A model generated the notes under the pieces. It made no database searches and was not told where the DNA came from. It saw only the letters and a program-made list of their open reading frames with translations. From G963666535 sp963666535 (lineage in GTDB: Bacteria > Bacillota > Clostridia > Oscillospirales > Oscillospiraceae): a DNA stretch of 64,000 nucleotides. Below are positions 32,542 through 41,695 of this stretch, piece after piece (position 1 is the first letter of the stretch; the number at the start of each line of letters is the position of its first letter). The DNA is taken from assembly GCA_963666535.1 (NCBI GenBank), contig OY762913.1:806001-870000 (forward strand), in the 5' to 3' direction. Made by a program: the position numbers and the translations under genes.

Positions 32542-32985
32542 ATGAACGACATTTTAAAATCCATCAGCCGAACCGCGCGCTGCTTTGGCTATTACCGAAG
32601 CCACAGGCTGGATACCCGGGATATCATGGGGCACCAGCATGGATACATTATCAAGGTATGCCGCCATCCCGGTTGTTTGCAGGAGGAACTGGCGGAGGAG
32701 CTGCTTGTGGATAAAAGCAATGTGGCGCGGCAGCTGAACCAGCTGGAATTGGCCGGCTATGTCACCCGCGAGGTGGATACGGAGGATCGCCGCTGCCGCC
32801 GGGTTTATCCCACGCAAAAGGCGCTGGACTATCTGCCCCGGGCCATTGCGGTGCGCACCCAGTGGCGGGACGCGCTGCTGGAAGAGTTCACCGAGGCCGA
32901 ACGGGAGACCCTTGCGGCGCTGATGGAGCGAGTGCTCCATCGGGCAGAAAAGCTAGCCAGATCCGAGTGGGAGGAGAGACAGTGA
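32542..32985 (+). CDS. MarR-family transcriptional regulator
   Basis: 147 residues. The winged helix is visible as LQEELAEELLVDKSNVARQLNQLELAGYVTREVDTEDRRCRRV, the MarR helix-turn-helix and wing (DxRxxR). It usually represses the gene next to it and is relieved by a ligand. It overlaps the first exporter gene (GTGA), so it probably regulates that exporter and itself. Confidence 0.93.
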   Translation: MNDILKSISRTARCFGYYRSHRLDTRDIMGHQHGYIIKVCRHPGCLQEELAEELLVDKSNVARQLNQLELAGYVTREVDTEDRRCRRVYPTQKALDYLPRAIAVRTQWRDALLEEFTEAERETLAALMERVLHRAEKLARSEWEERQ

Positions 32986-34694
32986 GGCGGATCTTTGCTT
33001 ATGTAAAACCGTTTTGGCACAAGATGACGGCTGGGTTTTGCATTAAGATGGTCGCTACCGGGGCAGAGCTGTTTCTGCCCATGATACTGGCGCATATCAT
33101 TGACCAAGTGATTCCGTTGGGCAGCTGGGAACTGATTGCGCAATGGGGCGGCCTTATGCTGCTTTGCACCTTTGGTGCCCTGATTGGAAACACCTGGTCC
33201 AACCGCATTGCCACGGCGGTGGCCAGAGACGCGACGCAGGCCCTGCGGCTGGATCTGTTTTCCGCCATTTGCAGCCTATCCTGCCGGCAGATCGATGAAA
33301 TCACGATTCCGGCGCTGGAAACCAGACTGACCAGCGACACCTATCATGTCCGCAAGCTCATCGGGTTTATGCAGCGGCTGGGTGTGCGCTCCCCCATGAT
33401 GCTGCTTGGCGGCATCGGGATGTCGCTCGCGCTGGATCCGGTGCTGACGCTGGTGCTGGTGTGCACCTTGGTGCCCATTTTGCTGATCGTGATCAGCCTT
33501 TCCCGCCATGGCGTGCAGCTTTTTCTGGACGCGCAGCAATCGGCTGATGATCTGACCCGAACGGTGCGGGAGGATGTAAACGGCATCCGCGTGATTAAGG
33601 CCATGTCGCGGACGCAGTGGGAAAAGGAACGCTTTGATCGAAACAGCACGCAGGCTGTCCACTGCAAGACGAAGGCGGCGAACACCATGGCGGCCAACGC
33701 GCCGATCATCCATCTCACGCTCAATCTTGGCCTGACGGCCGTGGTGGTGCTGGGGGCGTTTCGGGTGGATTCCGGCCTGACGACTTCAGGTAATATTGTT
33801 GCGTTTCTTTCCTACTTCACCATGATTCTAAACGCTGTGGTGACTATCAGCCGCGTTTTCGTCATTGCCTCTCAGGGAACGGCCTCGGGGCGGCGCATCA
33901 GCCAGGTTATGGAGCTTCCGAAGCAAATGCCCCTTTCGGCGCCCGACCATATCGACAGCCCATGGCATGTGCAGTTTGAAAACGTCAGCTTTTCGTATGA
34001 AAAAGTGCAAGACGATCTGTCACACGTCAGTTTTGCCCTTAAGCGCGGGCAGACCATGGGGATCATCGGACCCACCGGCTGTGGAAAGAGCACGATCCTG
34101 AATCTGTTGCTGCGGTTTTATACTGCGGACGGGGGCACGATACGGCTGGATGGCAGTGATGTGCGGTCAATCCCCCCCGGGGAGCTGCGAAGTCGATTTG
34201 GCGTTGTGTTTCAAAACGATGTGCTGATGGCCGATACCATAGGAGAAAATATTGATTTTGCACGGGCGCTGGGTGCCGAGCGATTGAACATGGCTGCCCG
34301 TGCAGCCCAGGCCGACTTTATCGCTTTGCGGCCGGAGGGGATGGATGCCAAACTTTCCGCGCGGGGGAGCAATCTCAGCGGCGGCCAACAGCAGCGGCTG
34401 CTGATCGCCCGCGCCCTTGCCGCCCGACCGGAGGTTTTGCTGCTGGATGATGCGTCCAGTGCGCTGGATTATCAGACGGATGCGGCACTGCGTGACGCGT
34501 TACGGCAGGATTACGGCGACACCACCACCTTGATCGTGGCCCAGCGCGTGAGCGCTATTCGTCATGCCGACCTGATCCTGGTTATGGACGGGGGGCGGGT
34601 GGTCGGACAAGGGACCCATCAAGAGCTGCTGGAGCAGTGCGGAGACTATCGGGAAATCTGTCAGCTGCAGATGGGAGAGGAAGCCAATGGGTAA
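32982..34694 (+). CDS. ABC exporter half-transporter with degenerate ATPase site
   Basis: 570 residues. A six-helix exporter domain (about 1-310) is followed by an ATPase domain with GPTGCGKST, signature LSGGQQQRLLIAR and Walker B VLLLDDASSALD. The catalytic Glu after Walker B is Asp here (LLLDD), the known mark of the degenerate half in heterodimeric exporters such as TM287 or LmrC types. A GTG start with GGAGGAG overlaps the marR stop. It pairs with the next gene, which has the intact Glu. Confidence 0.93.
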   Translation: MRRIFAYVKPFWHKMTAGFCIKMVATGAELFLPMILAHIIDQVIPLGSWELIAQWGGLMLLCTFGALIGNTWSNRIATAVARDATQALRLDLFSAICSLSCRQIDEITIPALETRLTSDTYHVRKLIGFMQRLGVRSPMMLLGGIGMSLALDPVLTLVLVCTLVPILLIVISLSRHGVQLFLDAQQSADDLTRTVREDVNGIRVIKAMSRTQWEKERFDRNSTQAVHCKTKAANTMAANAPIIHLTLNLGLTAVVVLGAFRVDSGLTTSGNIVAFLSYFTMILNAVVTISRVFVIASQGTASGRRISQVMELPKQMPLSAPDHIDSPWHVQFENVSFSYEKVQDDLSHVSFALKRGQTMGIIGPTGCGKSTILNLLLRFYTADGGTIRLDGSDVRSIPPGELRSRFGVVFQNDVLMADTIGENIDFARALGAERLNMAARAAQADFIALRPEGMDAKLSARGSNLSGGQQQRLLIARALAARPEVLLLDDASSALDYQTDAALRDALRQDYGDTTTLIVAQRVSAIRHADLILVMDGGRVVGQGTHQELLEQCGDYREICQLQMGEEANG

Positions 34695-36447
34695 TGCCGG
34701 GGAGAAAAAGCCCGACAAGGGATATGTATTTGGCAGGCTGTGGGGGTATCTGGCTCAAAGCAAAGGCCTTTTGCTCCTGGGGGTTTTGCTGAGCATTACA
34801 GGCAACCTGCTGGCACTGACCGGACCGATCCTGTCCGGCTGGGCGCTGGACTGCATGGTCGGGGGGACAGGTGCGGTGAATTTCCCCTTGGTGTTCCGAT
34901 ATGCCGGGTGGATGGCGGTGTGCTATCTCAGTTCTGCCGTGCTGACCTATTTGCTCAGCCGTGTGATGATCCGGCTGAGTCAAAACGTGGTGCACGCCCT
35001 GCGACGGGATTTGTTTGGACGGTTTATGGATCTGCCCATGCGCCGGTTTGACGCTGCTGCGGTGGGGGACCTTGTCAGCTGCATTACCTACGACGTAGAC
35101 ACGGTGGGGGATTCCCTGTCCACCGATCTGGTACAGGCGGCGACCAGCGTGGTTACCGTGGCGGGGTCGCTGGCGATGATGCTGTATCTCTCCCCACCGT
35201 TGTCGGCGGTTTTCCTGATTACCATTCCCATTTCCATCGGATTTGCCCGGTACAGAACAAAAAAGGTGAGGCCCATGTTTGCCCGCCGTTCGGCCGCCAT
35301 GGGAACCCTGAACGGATACGCCGAAGAACTGGTCAGCTCGCTGAAGACCATCAAGGCCTATCACCGCGAGGGGGCGTTTACCAGCCGGTTTGACGCGAAG
35401 AACCGGGCGGCAGAGGAGACCCACTATGCCGCCGATTATCTGGGCAGTATGATGGGGCCCTCGATGGGTTTCATTAACAACATGACGCTGACGCTGCTGA
35501 GTATTTTGGGTGCGATGCTTTACTTGTGGCAGCTGCTGTCACTGGGCACGCTGTCCTCCTTCGTGCTGTACTCCAGGAAGTTTTCCGGGCCGATCAATGA
35601 AATGGCGAACATCGCCAGCGAGCTGCAGTCTGCGGCGGCGGCGTCGGAACGAATTTTCAAATTGATTGACGAGCCGCCGGAACAGGACGATCCCTCTGGT
35701 GCGGGAATGCCGGAGCGGGTGGAGGGGAACGTGGCCTTCGAAAAGGTGCGGTTTGGGTACCGGCGGGATCGTGAGATTCTCCACGGGATTGATTTAGAAG
35801 CGCGGCAGGGACAGTTTGTTGCCATCGTTGGCCCAACCGGTGCGGGGAAGACCACCATCATCAATTTGCTGATGCGGTTTTACGATCCCGACAGCGGCGT
35901 GGTCCGCCTGGATGGCTGCGACCTGCGGCGGATGACCCGGGGCAGCCTGCGCGGCGCCTGCTCCATGGTGCTGCAGGACGCATGGTTATTTTCCGGCACT
36001 GTGCTGGAAAACATTGCTTATGGTCGGCCGGAGGCAACCCGCGAGGAGGTAATCGCCGCGGCCAAGGCGGCGTATATCCATGAGTTTATCTGTCATCTGC
36101 CCCAGGGCTACGACACCGTGCTGACCGAGGGCGGACTGAATCTCTCCAAAGGACAAAAGCAGCTGTTTACCATTGCCCGGGCGCTTTTGCTGGATGCCAA
36201 GGTCTTGATCCTGGACGAGGCCACCTCCAACGTGGATACCGCTACCGAGCGGCAGATCCAGACGGCGATGAAGCGGCTGATGCAGGGGCGCACCTGTATC
36301 GTGATTGCCCACCGCCTGTCCACCGTGCAAAACGCGGATACCATTGTGGTCATTGAAAACGGACGGGTGGCGGAGCAGGGAAGGCATCAGGAACTTTTGG
36401 AAAAGAAGGGGGCCTACGCCCGGATGTACCAGGCACAGTTTCGGTAA
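34687..36447 (+). CDS. ABC exporter half-transporter with canonical ATPase site
   Basis: 586 residues. The exporter membrane domain (about 20-320) precedes an ATPase with GPTGAGKTT, signature LSKGQKQLFTIAR and Walker B VLILDEATSNVD, so the catalytic Glu is present. The signature has LSKGQ in place of LSGGQ. It overlaps the previous gene by 8 bp. The two form a heterodimeric exporter of lipids, drugs or peptides under MarR control. Confidence 0.95.
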   Translation: MGNAGEKKPDKGYVFGRLWGYLAQSKGLLLLGVLLSITGNLLALTGPILSGWALDCMVGGTGAVNFPLVFRYAGWMAVCYLSSAVLTYLLSRVMIRLSQNVVHALRRDLFGRFMDLPMRRFDAAAVGDLVSCITYDVDTVGDSLSTDLVQAATSVVTVAGSLAMMLYLSPPLSAVFLITIPISIGFARYRTKKVRPMFARRSAAMGTLNGYAEELVSSLKTIKAYHREGAFTSRFDAKNRAAEETHYAADYLGSMMGPSMGFINNMTLTLLSILGAMLYLWQLLSLGTLSSFVLYSRKFSGPINEMANIASELQSAAAASERIFKLIDEPPEQDDPSGAGMPERVEGNVAFEKVRFGYRRDREILHGIDLEARQGQFVAIVGPTGAGKTTIINLLMRFYDPDSGVVRLDGCDLRRMTRGSLRGACSMVLQDAWLFSGTVLENIAYGRPEATREEVIAAAKAAYIHEFICHLPQGYDTVLTEGGLNLSKGQKQLFTIARALLLDAKVLILDEATSNVDTATERQIQTAMKRLMQGRTCIVIAHRLSTVQNADTIVVIENGRVAEQGRHQELLEKKGAYARMYQAQFR

Positions 36448-36519
36448 AAGACCTACCGTCCTATCAAAAAATACGCAGATGCAATAATTGTGCGGTAGTA
36501 CGGTTCCCGGCATTATGTA

Positions 36520-36565
36520 ACAAGTCCGCCCGCATCCATGTTGTCATGAGTGGGGGCGGACTTGT
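36520..36565. repeat. Inverted repeat after exporter genes
   Basis: ACAAGTCCGCCC (36520-36531) is matched by GGGCGGACTTGT (36554-36565) with a 22-base loop. No T run follows. The gap 36448-36717 holds nothing else recognisable. Confidence 0.55.
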
Positions 36566-36717
36566 TGGAGAAGGGGGAGAAGAAGGGGAAAACCAGGGAG
36601 CCTCCCACCTATTTGTGCTTTTATATAATACGCTCCAAGCCGAGGACCATCTTCTGGCTGACTATTTTATGGACATCAGATCAATCCGATTCTAATGCAT
36701 ATATGGGCAGCGTTGCT

Positions 36718-37254
36718 TTAAGTATCCAGCTCGTAGTAGTACAGCTTATGATTGTCTGTGTCATAAAGGGCAATGGTAAAATTTAAAGAACTGCGAATTA
36801 ACAGTTCCGTATCGTCTTTCGGGTTGCTGCTTTCACTATGCCTGTCATAAAAATAGTAATAGCCGTGTTCTATCGGGGGAATGATGGACGCTCCTTCATC
36901 ATCTGCGATATATGGACCGTATTGGGCATTCCCGTCAACTCTGCCGTATGCGATGGCCTGCAGATTATCCGATAGCGGAAACGCGCACCAGTTACTGCTA
37001 TCCGCCATAGTGTCGGCCAATGCAGAACCTGAAGCATCGTCAAAGTTCATTTCTATATAAGCATTCCCATCGCCATGAAAACCACCATGCGTATCTTCGC
37101 TTGACAGGACCGTTCCGCCGGACAGATCAACTCCAAGTGTTTTTGACAGGTCGTCTGTTCCGCTGTCCGAGGAACATGCCGCAAGGCAGCCTATCAACAG
37201 GACAGCACCTGTGATGCAAAATATTTTCTTTAAGATGTTTTTCACTCTAAACAT
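36718..37254 (-). CDS. Small lipoprotein of unknown function
   Basis: 178 residues. The signal peptide ends in lipobox CLAAC (C27). The mature part is acidic and Asp/Ser-rich with no domain I recognise. It contains WCAFPLSDNLQAIAYG and a Tyr-rich C-terminus. It lies next to the HTH/DUF2975 pair on the same strand, 30 bp beyond the HTH stop. Confidence 0.75.
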   Translation of the reverse strand: MFRVKNILKKIFCITGAVLLIGCLAACSSDSGTDDLSKTLGVDLSGGTVLSSEDTHGGFHGDGNAYIEMNFDDASGSALADTMADSSNWCAFPLSDNLQAIAYGRVDGNAQYGPYIADDEGASIIPPIEHGYYYFYDRHSESSNPKDDTELLIRSSLNFTIALYDTDNHKLYYYELDT

Positions 37255-37284
37255 AGTTTCTTCTCATCCCTAATATAGCTTCAC

Positions 37285-37536
37285 TCATGTCTGGTCATCA
37301 GGAGCCGATCCCGATTCTCTTTTCTTTGTCTTTCTGTATTCCAGAATATCGCCGGGCTGGCAGTCCAGCGCGGCGCACAGCTTCATCAAGGTGGAAATTT
37401 TCAACGCCTTTGCCTTGCCGTTTTTTAGGATGGAAATATTGGTGATCGTGATGCCGACCCGTTCCGCCAACTCTGTCACGCTCATTTTACGCTTGGCAAG
37501 CATGACGTCGATATTGAAAATGATTTCGTCTTCCAT
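37285..37536 (-). CDS. Small XRE-family (YozG-like) DNA-binding protein
   Basis: 83 residues, almost all one helix-turn-helix: RKMSVTELAERVGITITNISILKNGKAKALKISTLMKLC. It ends with a polar tail. GGAGG precedes the ATG. It directly follows a DUF2975 membrane gene, a pairing common in Firmicutes, where the small regulator and membrane protein act together in an unknown way. Confidence 0.9.
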   Translation of the reverse strand: MEDEIIFNIDVMLAKRKMSVTELAERVGITITNISILKNGKAKALKISTLMKLCAALDCQPGDILEYRKTKKRESGSAPDDQT

Positions 37537-37546
37537 AGGTCCCTCC

Positions 37547-38026
37547 TTATATCGTCAGGTCGCTTTGTTCCTGCAGTTCTGCGGCTTTTCTTACCAGGTG
37601 GGACAGAGCGGCAGAAACAGCGGAAATTGCAATCCCGACGACCAGAACGATCAGGGACATCAGCACAAATGCCGGGTGATTCATATTAAGGAGCAAGTAA
37701 ACAATGTTCATCACAAAGAAAAACCCTGTGTCGGCCACGGCTAATATGGCAATTCGCTTCAGCAGATTTGCGTTCTCCAAGGAAAAAGAGCGGGCCATTC
37801 CAATGCTTCCGGCAATCCTCCACCCAAACGCCAGTGCAACATAGCAAGGGATTCCCATAACCCCGATTAGAATCATCCATGGAAGATAACAATACGCGAA
37901 TTCCGGATACTCTGCAGCCAACATTTGTCCAAAGGACGGGATAACCCACACGTAGACAAGCAATCCGCTTAAACCGACAACGATGATAATCCATTTCAAC
38001 CACTTTGACAGGGAAGACTGATTCAC
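37547..38026 (-). CDS. DUF2975 membrane protein
   Basis: About 159 residues with four membrane helices, matching DUF2975 (YoaS-like). The pattern SLENANLLKRIAILAVADTGFF is typical. The GTG at 38026 has AAGAAGG at 8 bp. A TTG twelve codons upstream is in frame but lacks a ribosome site. It is followed at 10 bp by the small HTH gene. A consensus promoter lies just upstream. Confidence 0.82.
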   Translation of the reverse strand: MNQSSLSKWLKWIIIVVGLSGLLVYVWVIPSFGQMLAAEYPEFAYCYLPWMILIGVMGIPCYVALAFGWRIAGSIGMARSFSLENANLLKRIAILAVADTGFFFVMNIVYLLLNMNHPAFVLMSLIVLVVGIAISAVSAALSHLVRKAAELQEQSDLTI

Positions 38027-38071
38027 AGGCAAGACCTTCTTTCCGGTACATTTCTGTGCCAACTACCCAGT

Positions 38072-38100
38072 ATTATAGCTATGAATTATTTGAATGTCAA
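38072..38100 (-). promoter_or_regulatory. Consensus promoter of the DUF2975/HTH/lipoprotein unit
   Basis: On the minus strand TTGACA (38095-38100), a 17 bp spacer and TATAAT (38072-38077), both perfect. Confidence 0.9.
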
Positions 38101-38222
38101 TAATTATTTATCGCAATGCGATAAAAACGTGGAGCGCATATTTGGTCAGGCTGCTATTACCATATACGATGCTCCACGAAGCCATGTGCCAGAAGGGAGT
38201 TCCCTTACTCCCCCAACAAACG

Positions 38223-38265
38223 AAATGGCGATATACAACCCTCTCCGGGCGGTATATCGCCATTT
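38223..38265 (-). terminator. Stem-loop ending the 2-oxoacid oxidoreductase operon
   Basis: AAATGGCGATATAC and GTATATCGCCATTT form a 14 bp perfect stem just past the last operon gene. The T run on the minus strand is weak. Confidence 0.65.
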
Positions 38266-38280
38266 TGCAGTGAGCCCTAC

Positions 38281-39210
38281 TTACCGGCATCGGCTGAGCA
38301 GACTTTCCCATTTTTCATCCACATAGTTCTGTGCTTCGTCCAGCATCCACTCGTTGCCGGGGCGGAACATATGCTTAAATCGGCCCTGTTTCTCCAAAAA
38401 CGCGGTGACCGGGAGCTTTTTCTTGGGCTCATAGGTAAGCCGCCACACGCCGTTTTCAATCTCAAACAGCGGCCATACGCAGGTATCTGCCGCCAGACGG
38501 CATAGTTCGGCAATGTCGCCGGTGGGATAATCCCAGCCCCGGGGGCAGGGGGAAAGAACGTTTAAAAAGCAAGCCCCCTGGGTATAGATCGCCTTGTGCG
38601 CCTTTTCATGGAGATCCTTAAAATTGCCGAGGAAGGTGGACTGGGCGGCATAGGGGATGTGATGGGCCGCGATGATCTCAGTGAGATCCTTTTTGTTTTG
38701 CAGTTTGCCGTTCGACTGGCTGCCCACAGGGGTGGTGGTGGCCGAAGCGAATCGGGGCGTGGAGGAGGAGCGCTGGATGCCCGTGTTCATATACGCCTCG
38801 TTGTCGTAACAGACATACACCATGTCGTGGCCGCGTTCCATCGCACCGGACAGGGACTGAAACCCGATGTCATAGGTGCCGCCGTCGCCGCCGAAGGTGA
38901 TGAATTTAAAGGTTTCGTCTATTTTTCCCTTGCGGCGCAGGACGTTGTAAGCGGCCTCCACACCGCCGCAGGTGGCGGCGGCGTTTTCAAAGGCGCTGTG
39001 AATATAGCTGTCCGTCCACGCGGTATAGGGATAGAGGAAGGAGGAGACCTCCAGACAGCCGGTGGCGTTGGTGATGACGGCCTTATCCTCCGGCTCCAGC
39101 GCCCGGAGAACCGCCCGCACGGTGATGCCCGCGCCGCAGCCCGCGCACAGCCGGTGCCCGCCCACAAATCGCTCTGGCTTTTGCACCTGTTCTTTCAAAT
39201 TGTATGCCAT
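38281..39210 (-). CDS. 2-oxoacid:ferredoxin oxidoreductase beta subunit (TPP-binding)
   Basis: 309 residues. CAGCGAG at the N-terminus and later cysteines match the cluster ligands of the beta subunit. The TPP motif GDG...N is in FGGDGGTYDIGFQSL and CYDNEAYMNTG. It cleaves the 2-oxoacid on thiamine diphosphate together with the alpha subunit. It is last of four genes (gamma, delta, alpha, beta). Pyruvate (Por) and branched-chain 2-oxoacid (Vor) enzymes cannot be told apart by eye; the Ile T-box upstream favours a branched-chain role. Confidence 0.9.
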   Translation of the reverse strand: MAYNLKEQVQKPERFVGGHRLCAGCGAGITVRAVLRALEPEDKAVITNATGCLEVSSFLYPYTAWTDSYIHSAFENAAATCGGVEAAYNVLRRKGKIDETFKFITFGGDGGTYDIGFQSLSGAMERGHDMVYVCYDNEAYMNTGIQRSSSTPRFASATTTPVGSQSNGKLQNKKDLTEIIAAHHIPYAAQSTFLGNFKDLHEKAHKAIYTQGACFLNVLSPCPRGWDYPTGDIAELCRLAADTCVWPLFEIENGVWRLTYEPKKKLPVTAFLEKQGRFKHMFRPGNEWMLDEAQNYVDEKWESLLSRCR

Positions 39211-39213
39211 GGT

Positions 39214-40401
39214 TTACTCTGCCTCCCTTTGACCCAGATGGGTGTACAGCTCGCCCGTGTCGGCACCGGCGGCCACGGCAAGCAGACGGGTATAGACGGC
39301 TTCAAAGTGTTCTGTTCTGATATCCCGTCCGCCCAGTCCGTATACATAGCTGATCAGCTTGGGGCGGCGTTCCAAATCATAAAGGGCCGAGCGGGTCTCG
39401 GCAAACAAAGGGCCGCCGCAGGCGGAAAAGCCTTCGCATTTATCCATAACGGCGACCGCCTGGGTGCCCTCCAGCGCGGCGGCAAGCTCCTCCATGGGGA
39501 AGGGACGGAAGACCCGGATTTTCACAAGGCCCGCCTTCATACCCTGCTGACGTAAATGTTCAATGGCCGCTTTGGCGGTACCGGCTGAGGAGCCGATGAG
39601 GACGATGGCGACCTCTGCGTCTTCCATGCGGTATGCCTCAAACAGACCGTAGCTTCTGCCGGTGAGAGCTTCAAACTTTTTCGCCACTTCAAGAATCACG
39701 CCCTTGGCATTTTTCATCGCCTCGGCCTGCTGTTTTTTGTGTTCCATATAATAAGCACATACGTCATAGGGTCCCACAGCCAGAGGGTTTTCCTTTTTCA
39801 GCAGATAGTGCATGGGATTGTATGTGCCCACAAAGTCCTTTACCTCTTCATCCTCCAGCAGCAGCATATTTTCCACGGCGTGGCTGGTGATAAAGCCGTC
39901 CTGACAGATCATGATGGGCAGACGCACGCGGAGATCCTCCGCAATGGGCATGGCCTGCACATAGTTGTCATAGACCTCTTGGTTATTCTCCGCATAGATC
40001 TGGATCCACCCCGCATCCCGCGCACCCATAGAGTCCGAGTGGTCGTTATTGATATTGATGGGGCCGGACAGCGCCCGGTTGACGCAGGCAAGGGTGATGG
40101 GCAGGCGGGAGGAGGCTGCCACATACAGCAGCTCGTACATATAAGCCAGTCCGCAGGAGGAGGTGGCGGTGACGGCACGGGCACCGGCGGCCTGGGCGCC
40201 GATGCAAACAGACATAGAGGAATGCTCACTCTCCACGGTGACGTATTCGGTGTCTACCTGGCCATCGGCCACAAATTGGGCGAAATACTGGGGAATCTCT
40301 GTGGAAGGGGTGATGGGGAAAGCGCCCATTACGTCGGGGTTAATTTGGCGCATAGCAATGGCCACGGCCTCGTTGCCGGAAAGACGGTCACGACGGGGCA
40401 T
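39214..40401 (-). CDS. 2-oxoacid:ferredoxin oxidoreductase alpha subunit
   Basis: 395 residues of the PorA/VorB type. It opens LSGNEAVAIAMRQINPDVMGAFPITPSTEI, followed by ESEHSSMSVCIGAQAAGARA. It forms the pyrimidine half of the TPP site and the transketolase C-terminal domain. The ATG at 40401 overlaps the delta stop; a GTG one codon upstream is equally possible with the GGAGG. 3 bp separate it from the beta gene. Confidence 0.93.
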   Translation of the reverse strand: MPRRDRLSGNEAVAIAMRQINPDVMGAFPITPSTEIPQYFAQFVADGQVDTEYVTVESEHSSMSVCIGAQAAGARAVTATSSCGLAYMYELLYVAASSRLPITLACVNRALSGPININNDHSDSMGARDAGWIQIYAENNQEVYDNYVQAMPIAEDLRVRLPIMICQDGFITSHAVENMLLLEDEEVKDFVGTYNPMHYLLKKENPLAVGPYDVCAYYMEHKKQQAEAMKNAKGVILEVAKKFEALTGRSYGLFEAYRMEDAEVAIVLIGSSAGTAKAAIEHLRQQGMKAGLVKIRVFRPFPMEELAAALEGTQAVAVMDKCEGFSACGGPLFAETRSALYDLERRPKLISYVYGLGGRDIRTEHFEAVYTRLLAVAAGADTGELYTHLGQREAE

Positions 40402-40703
40402 CACACGTCACCTCCCATAGAAATGGCATCGGTAGGGCAAACCGTGGCGCAGATGCCACAGCCCTTGCAGTGCATGAAGTCAAAGTCCAGGCGCTTGCCG
40501 TTTTCCACGGGAATTACACTGTCCGGGCAGAAGGGAATGCACAGCATACAGTGGACACACTTGTCGGCATAGAATACGGGGGTGTCCACGCGCCAGTCGC
40601 CGGTGTTGACCAACAGGGCGGTACCGCCCTCATAGATTTCGCCGCCGGGCGTCATTTCTTGCCAGGGCGACTGCTCATGAAGTTCAGAAGCGTTGCGGAT
40701 CAT
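40401..40703 (-). CDS. 2-oxoacid:ferredoxin oxidoreductase delta subunit (ferredoxin-like)
   Basis: 100 residues. Two 4Fe-4S motifs are complete: CVHCMLCIPFCPDSVIP and CKGCGICATVCPTDAI. It passes electrons from the TPP centre to ferredoxin. It overlaps both neighbours by 3-4 bp. Confidence 0.95.
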   Translation of the reverse strand: MIRNASELHEQSPWQEMTPGGEIYEGGTALLVNTGDWRVDTPVFYADKCVHCMLCIPFCPDSVIPVENGKRLDFDFMHCKGCGICATVCPTDAISMGGDV

Positions 40704-41305
40704 CCTGCCTTTTCCTCCTCTGTGTCATAATTGCTTTTGATGGCAAGCATCGAACGGGTCAGCGCTGCCATGTTGCCCTCAATGACCTGGGGTTTTGTGG
40801 AGAATTTGTGGCGGAAAGAGGCCTCCATATCGGCGATGAATTTTTCGGGTTCGACCACCTGGCTGACCTGTACGACGGCGGCGAGCATGGGGGTGTTGGG
40901 AAAGTATTTGCCCAGCGTTTCCATGGAGATGGCGCGGGCATCAATGGTGTAGATGCGGCCGGTCCAGCCGCCCAGAAGGGGCCGCAGAGACTCGCCGTCT
41001 TTGGCGCTGTTGATGATGACGGCACCGGTATCCTTCAGTCCCGCCGTGACCTCCACGCAGGTGAGCAGACTTTCGTCCACCACCACCACATAGTCCGGCG
41101 TGTAGATGTTGGAATGGATGGTACAGACCGCATCACTGATGCGGTTGTAGGCGGTGATGGGTGCGCCCATCCGTTCCGGTCCATATTCAGGAAAACCCTG
41201 GACATATTTGCCCGAGGAAAAGGCAGCGTCCGCCAAAAGAAGACAGGCTGTTTTAGCGCCCTGACCGCCACGGCCATGCCAACGAATTTCAACAGGGTTA
41301 CTCAT
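40700..41305 (-). CDS. 2-oxoacid:ferredoxin oxidoreductase gamma subunit
   Basis: 201 residues. It opens EIRWHGRGGQGAKTACLLLADA, the gamma-domain signature, followed by YGPERMGAPITAYNRIS. GGAGG precedes the ATG. First gene of the operon, about 40 bp after the T-box terminator. Known gamma subunits help bind CoA and the ferredoxin domain. Confidence 0.95.
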   Translation of the reverse strand: MSNPVEIRWHGRGGQGAKTACLLLADAAFSSGKYVQGFPEYGPERMGAPITAYNRISDAVCTIHSNIYTPDYVVVVDESLLTCVEVTAGLKDTGAVIINSAKDGESLRPLLGGWTGRIYTIDARAISMETLGKYFPNTPMLAAVVQVSQVVEPEKFIADMEASFRHKFSTKPQVIEGNMAALTRSMLAIKSNYDTEEEKAG

Positions 41306-41350
41306 ACAAAATTCCTCCCATACTTAAATCCTACCGGTATGCGGGACGAC

Positions 41351-41608
41351 AAAAAAGCTCTCGTCCCTTTTGTAAAAAGGACGAGAGCTTAAAATAAGCT
41401 GTCGCTGTACCACCCCATTACTGCATACCAACATATGCGCTCCCGGTAACGGGGGAAACCGTCAGCACCTACTTGCCCGCAAGCGGGGTTCGGACTGCAA
41501 CTCGGGAGTGATATTCGAACCCACCTTACCAGTATCGGGCTTCCACCGTCCCCGACTCTCTAAAACCTTGTGGATGGATCTACTTTCTCCGTCTTCGTTT
41601 TTTGATCT
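41351..41608 (-). promoter_or_regulatory. T-box leader, specifier read as AUC (Ile)
   Basis: On the minus strand the leader has the AGTA-type stem I element (GGAGAAAGTAGATCC), the GTCGGGG/AGCCCGA distal arm and the specifier region GAATATCACTCCCGAG. The T-box itself reads GGGGTGGTACAGCGACA. Its UGGU bulge would pair with an ACCA tRNA end (discriminator A, as in tRNA-Ile). A terminator (GCTCTCGTCC/GGACGAGAGC plus T6, 41351-41390) competes with the antiterminator. Uncharged tRNA-Ile would turn the operon on. The T-box is certain; the specifier choice is by eye. Confidence 0.85.
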
Positions 41609-41615
41609 TTGTGTT

Positions 41616-41644
41616 ATTATACCCGGGGTGAGGACAAATGTCAA
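41616..41644 (-). promoter_or_regulatory. Consensus promoter of the T-box operon
   Basis: On the minus strand TTGACA (41639-41644), a 17 bp spacer and TATAAT (41616-41621), both perfect. Confidence 0.92.
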
Positions 41645-41695
41645 CAGAGAAACGACATGTTGAAAAGGAATTTCAGCGTTGCAAGAGAGGGGAGG

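Noticed and set aside
36550..36786. 78-codon plus-strand frame after the exporter genes
   Set aside because: No ribosome site or family, and its end overlaps the lipoprotein gene on the other strand.
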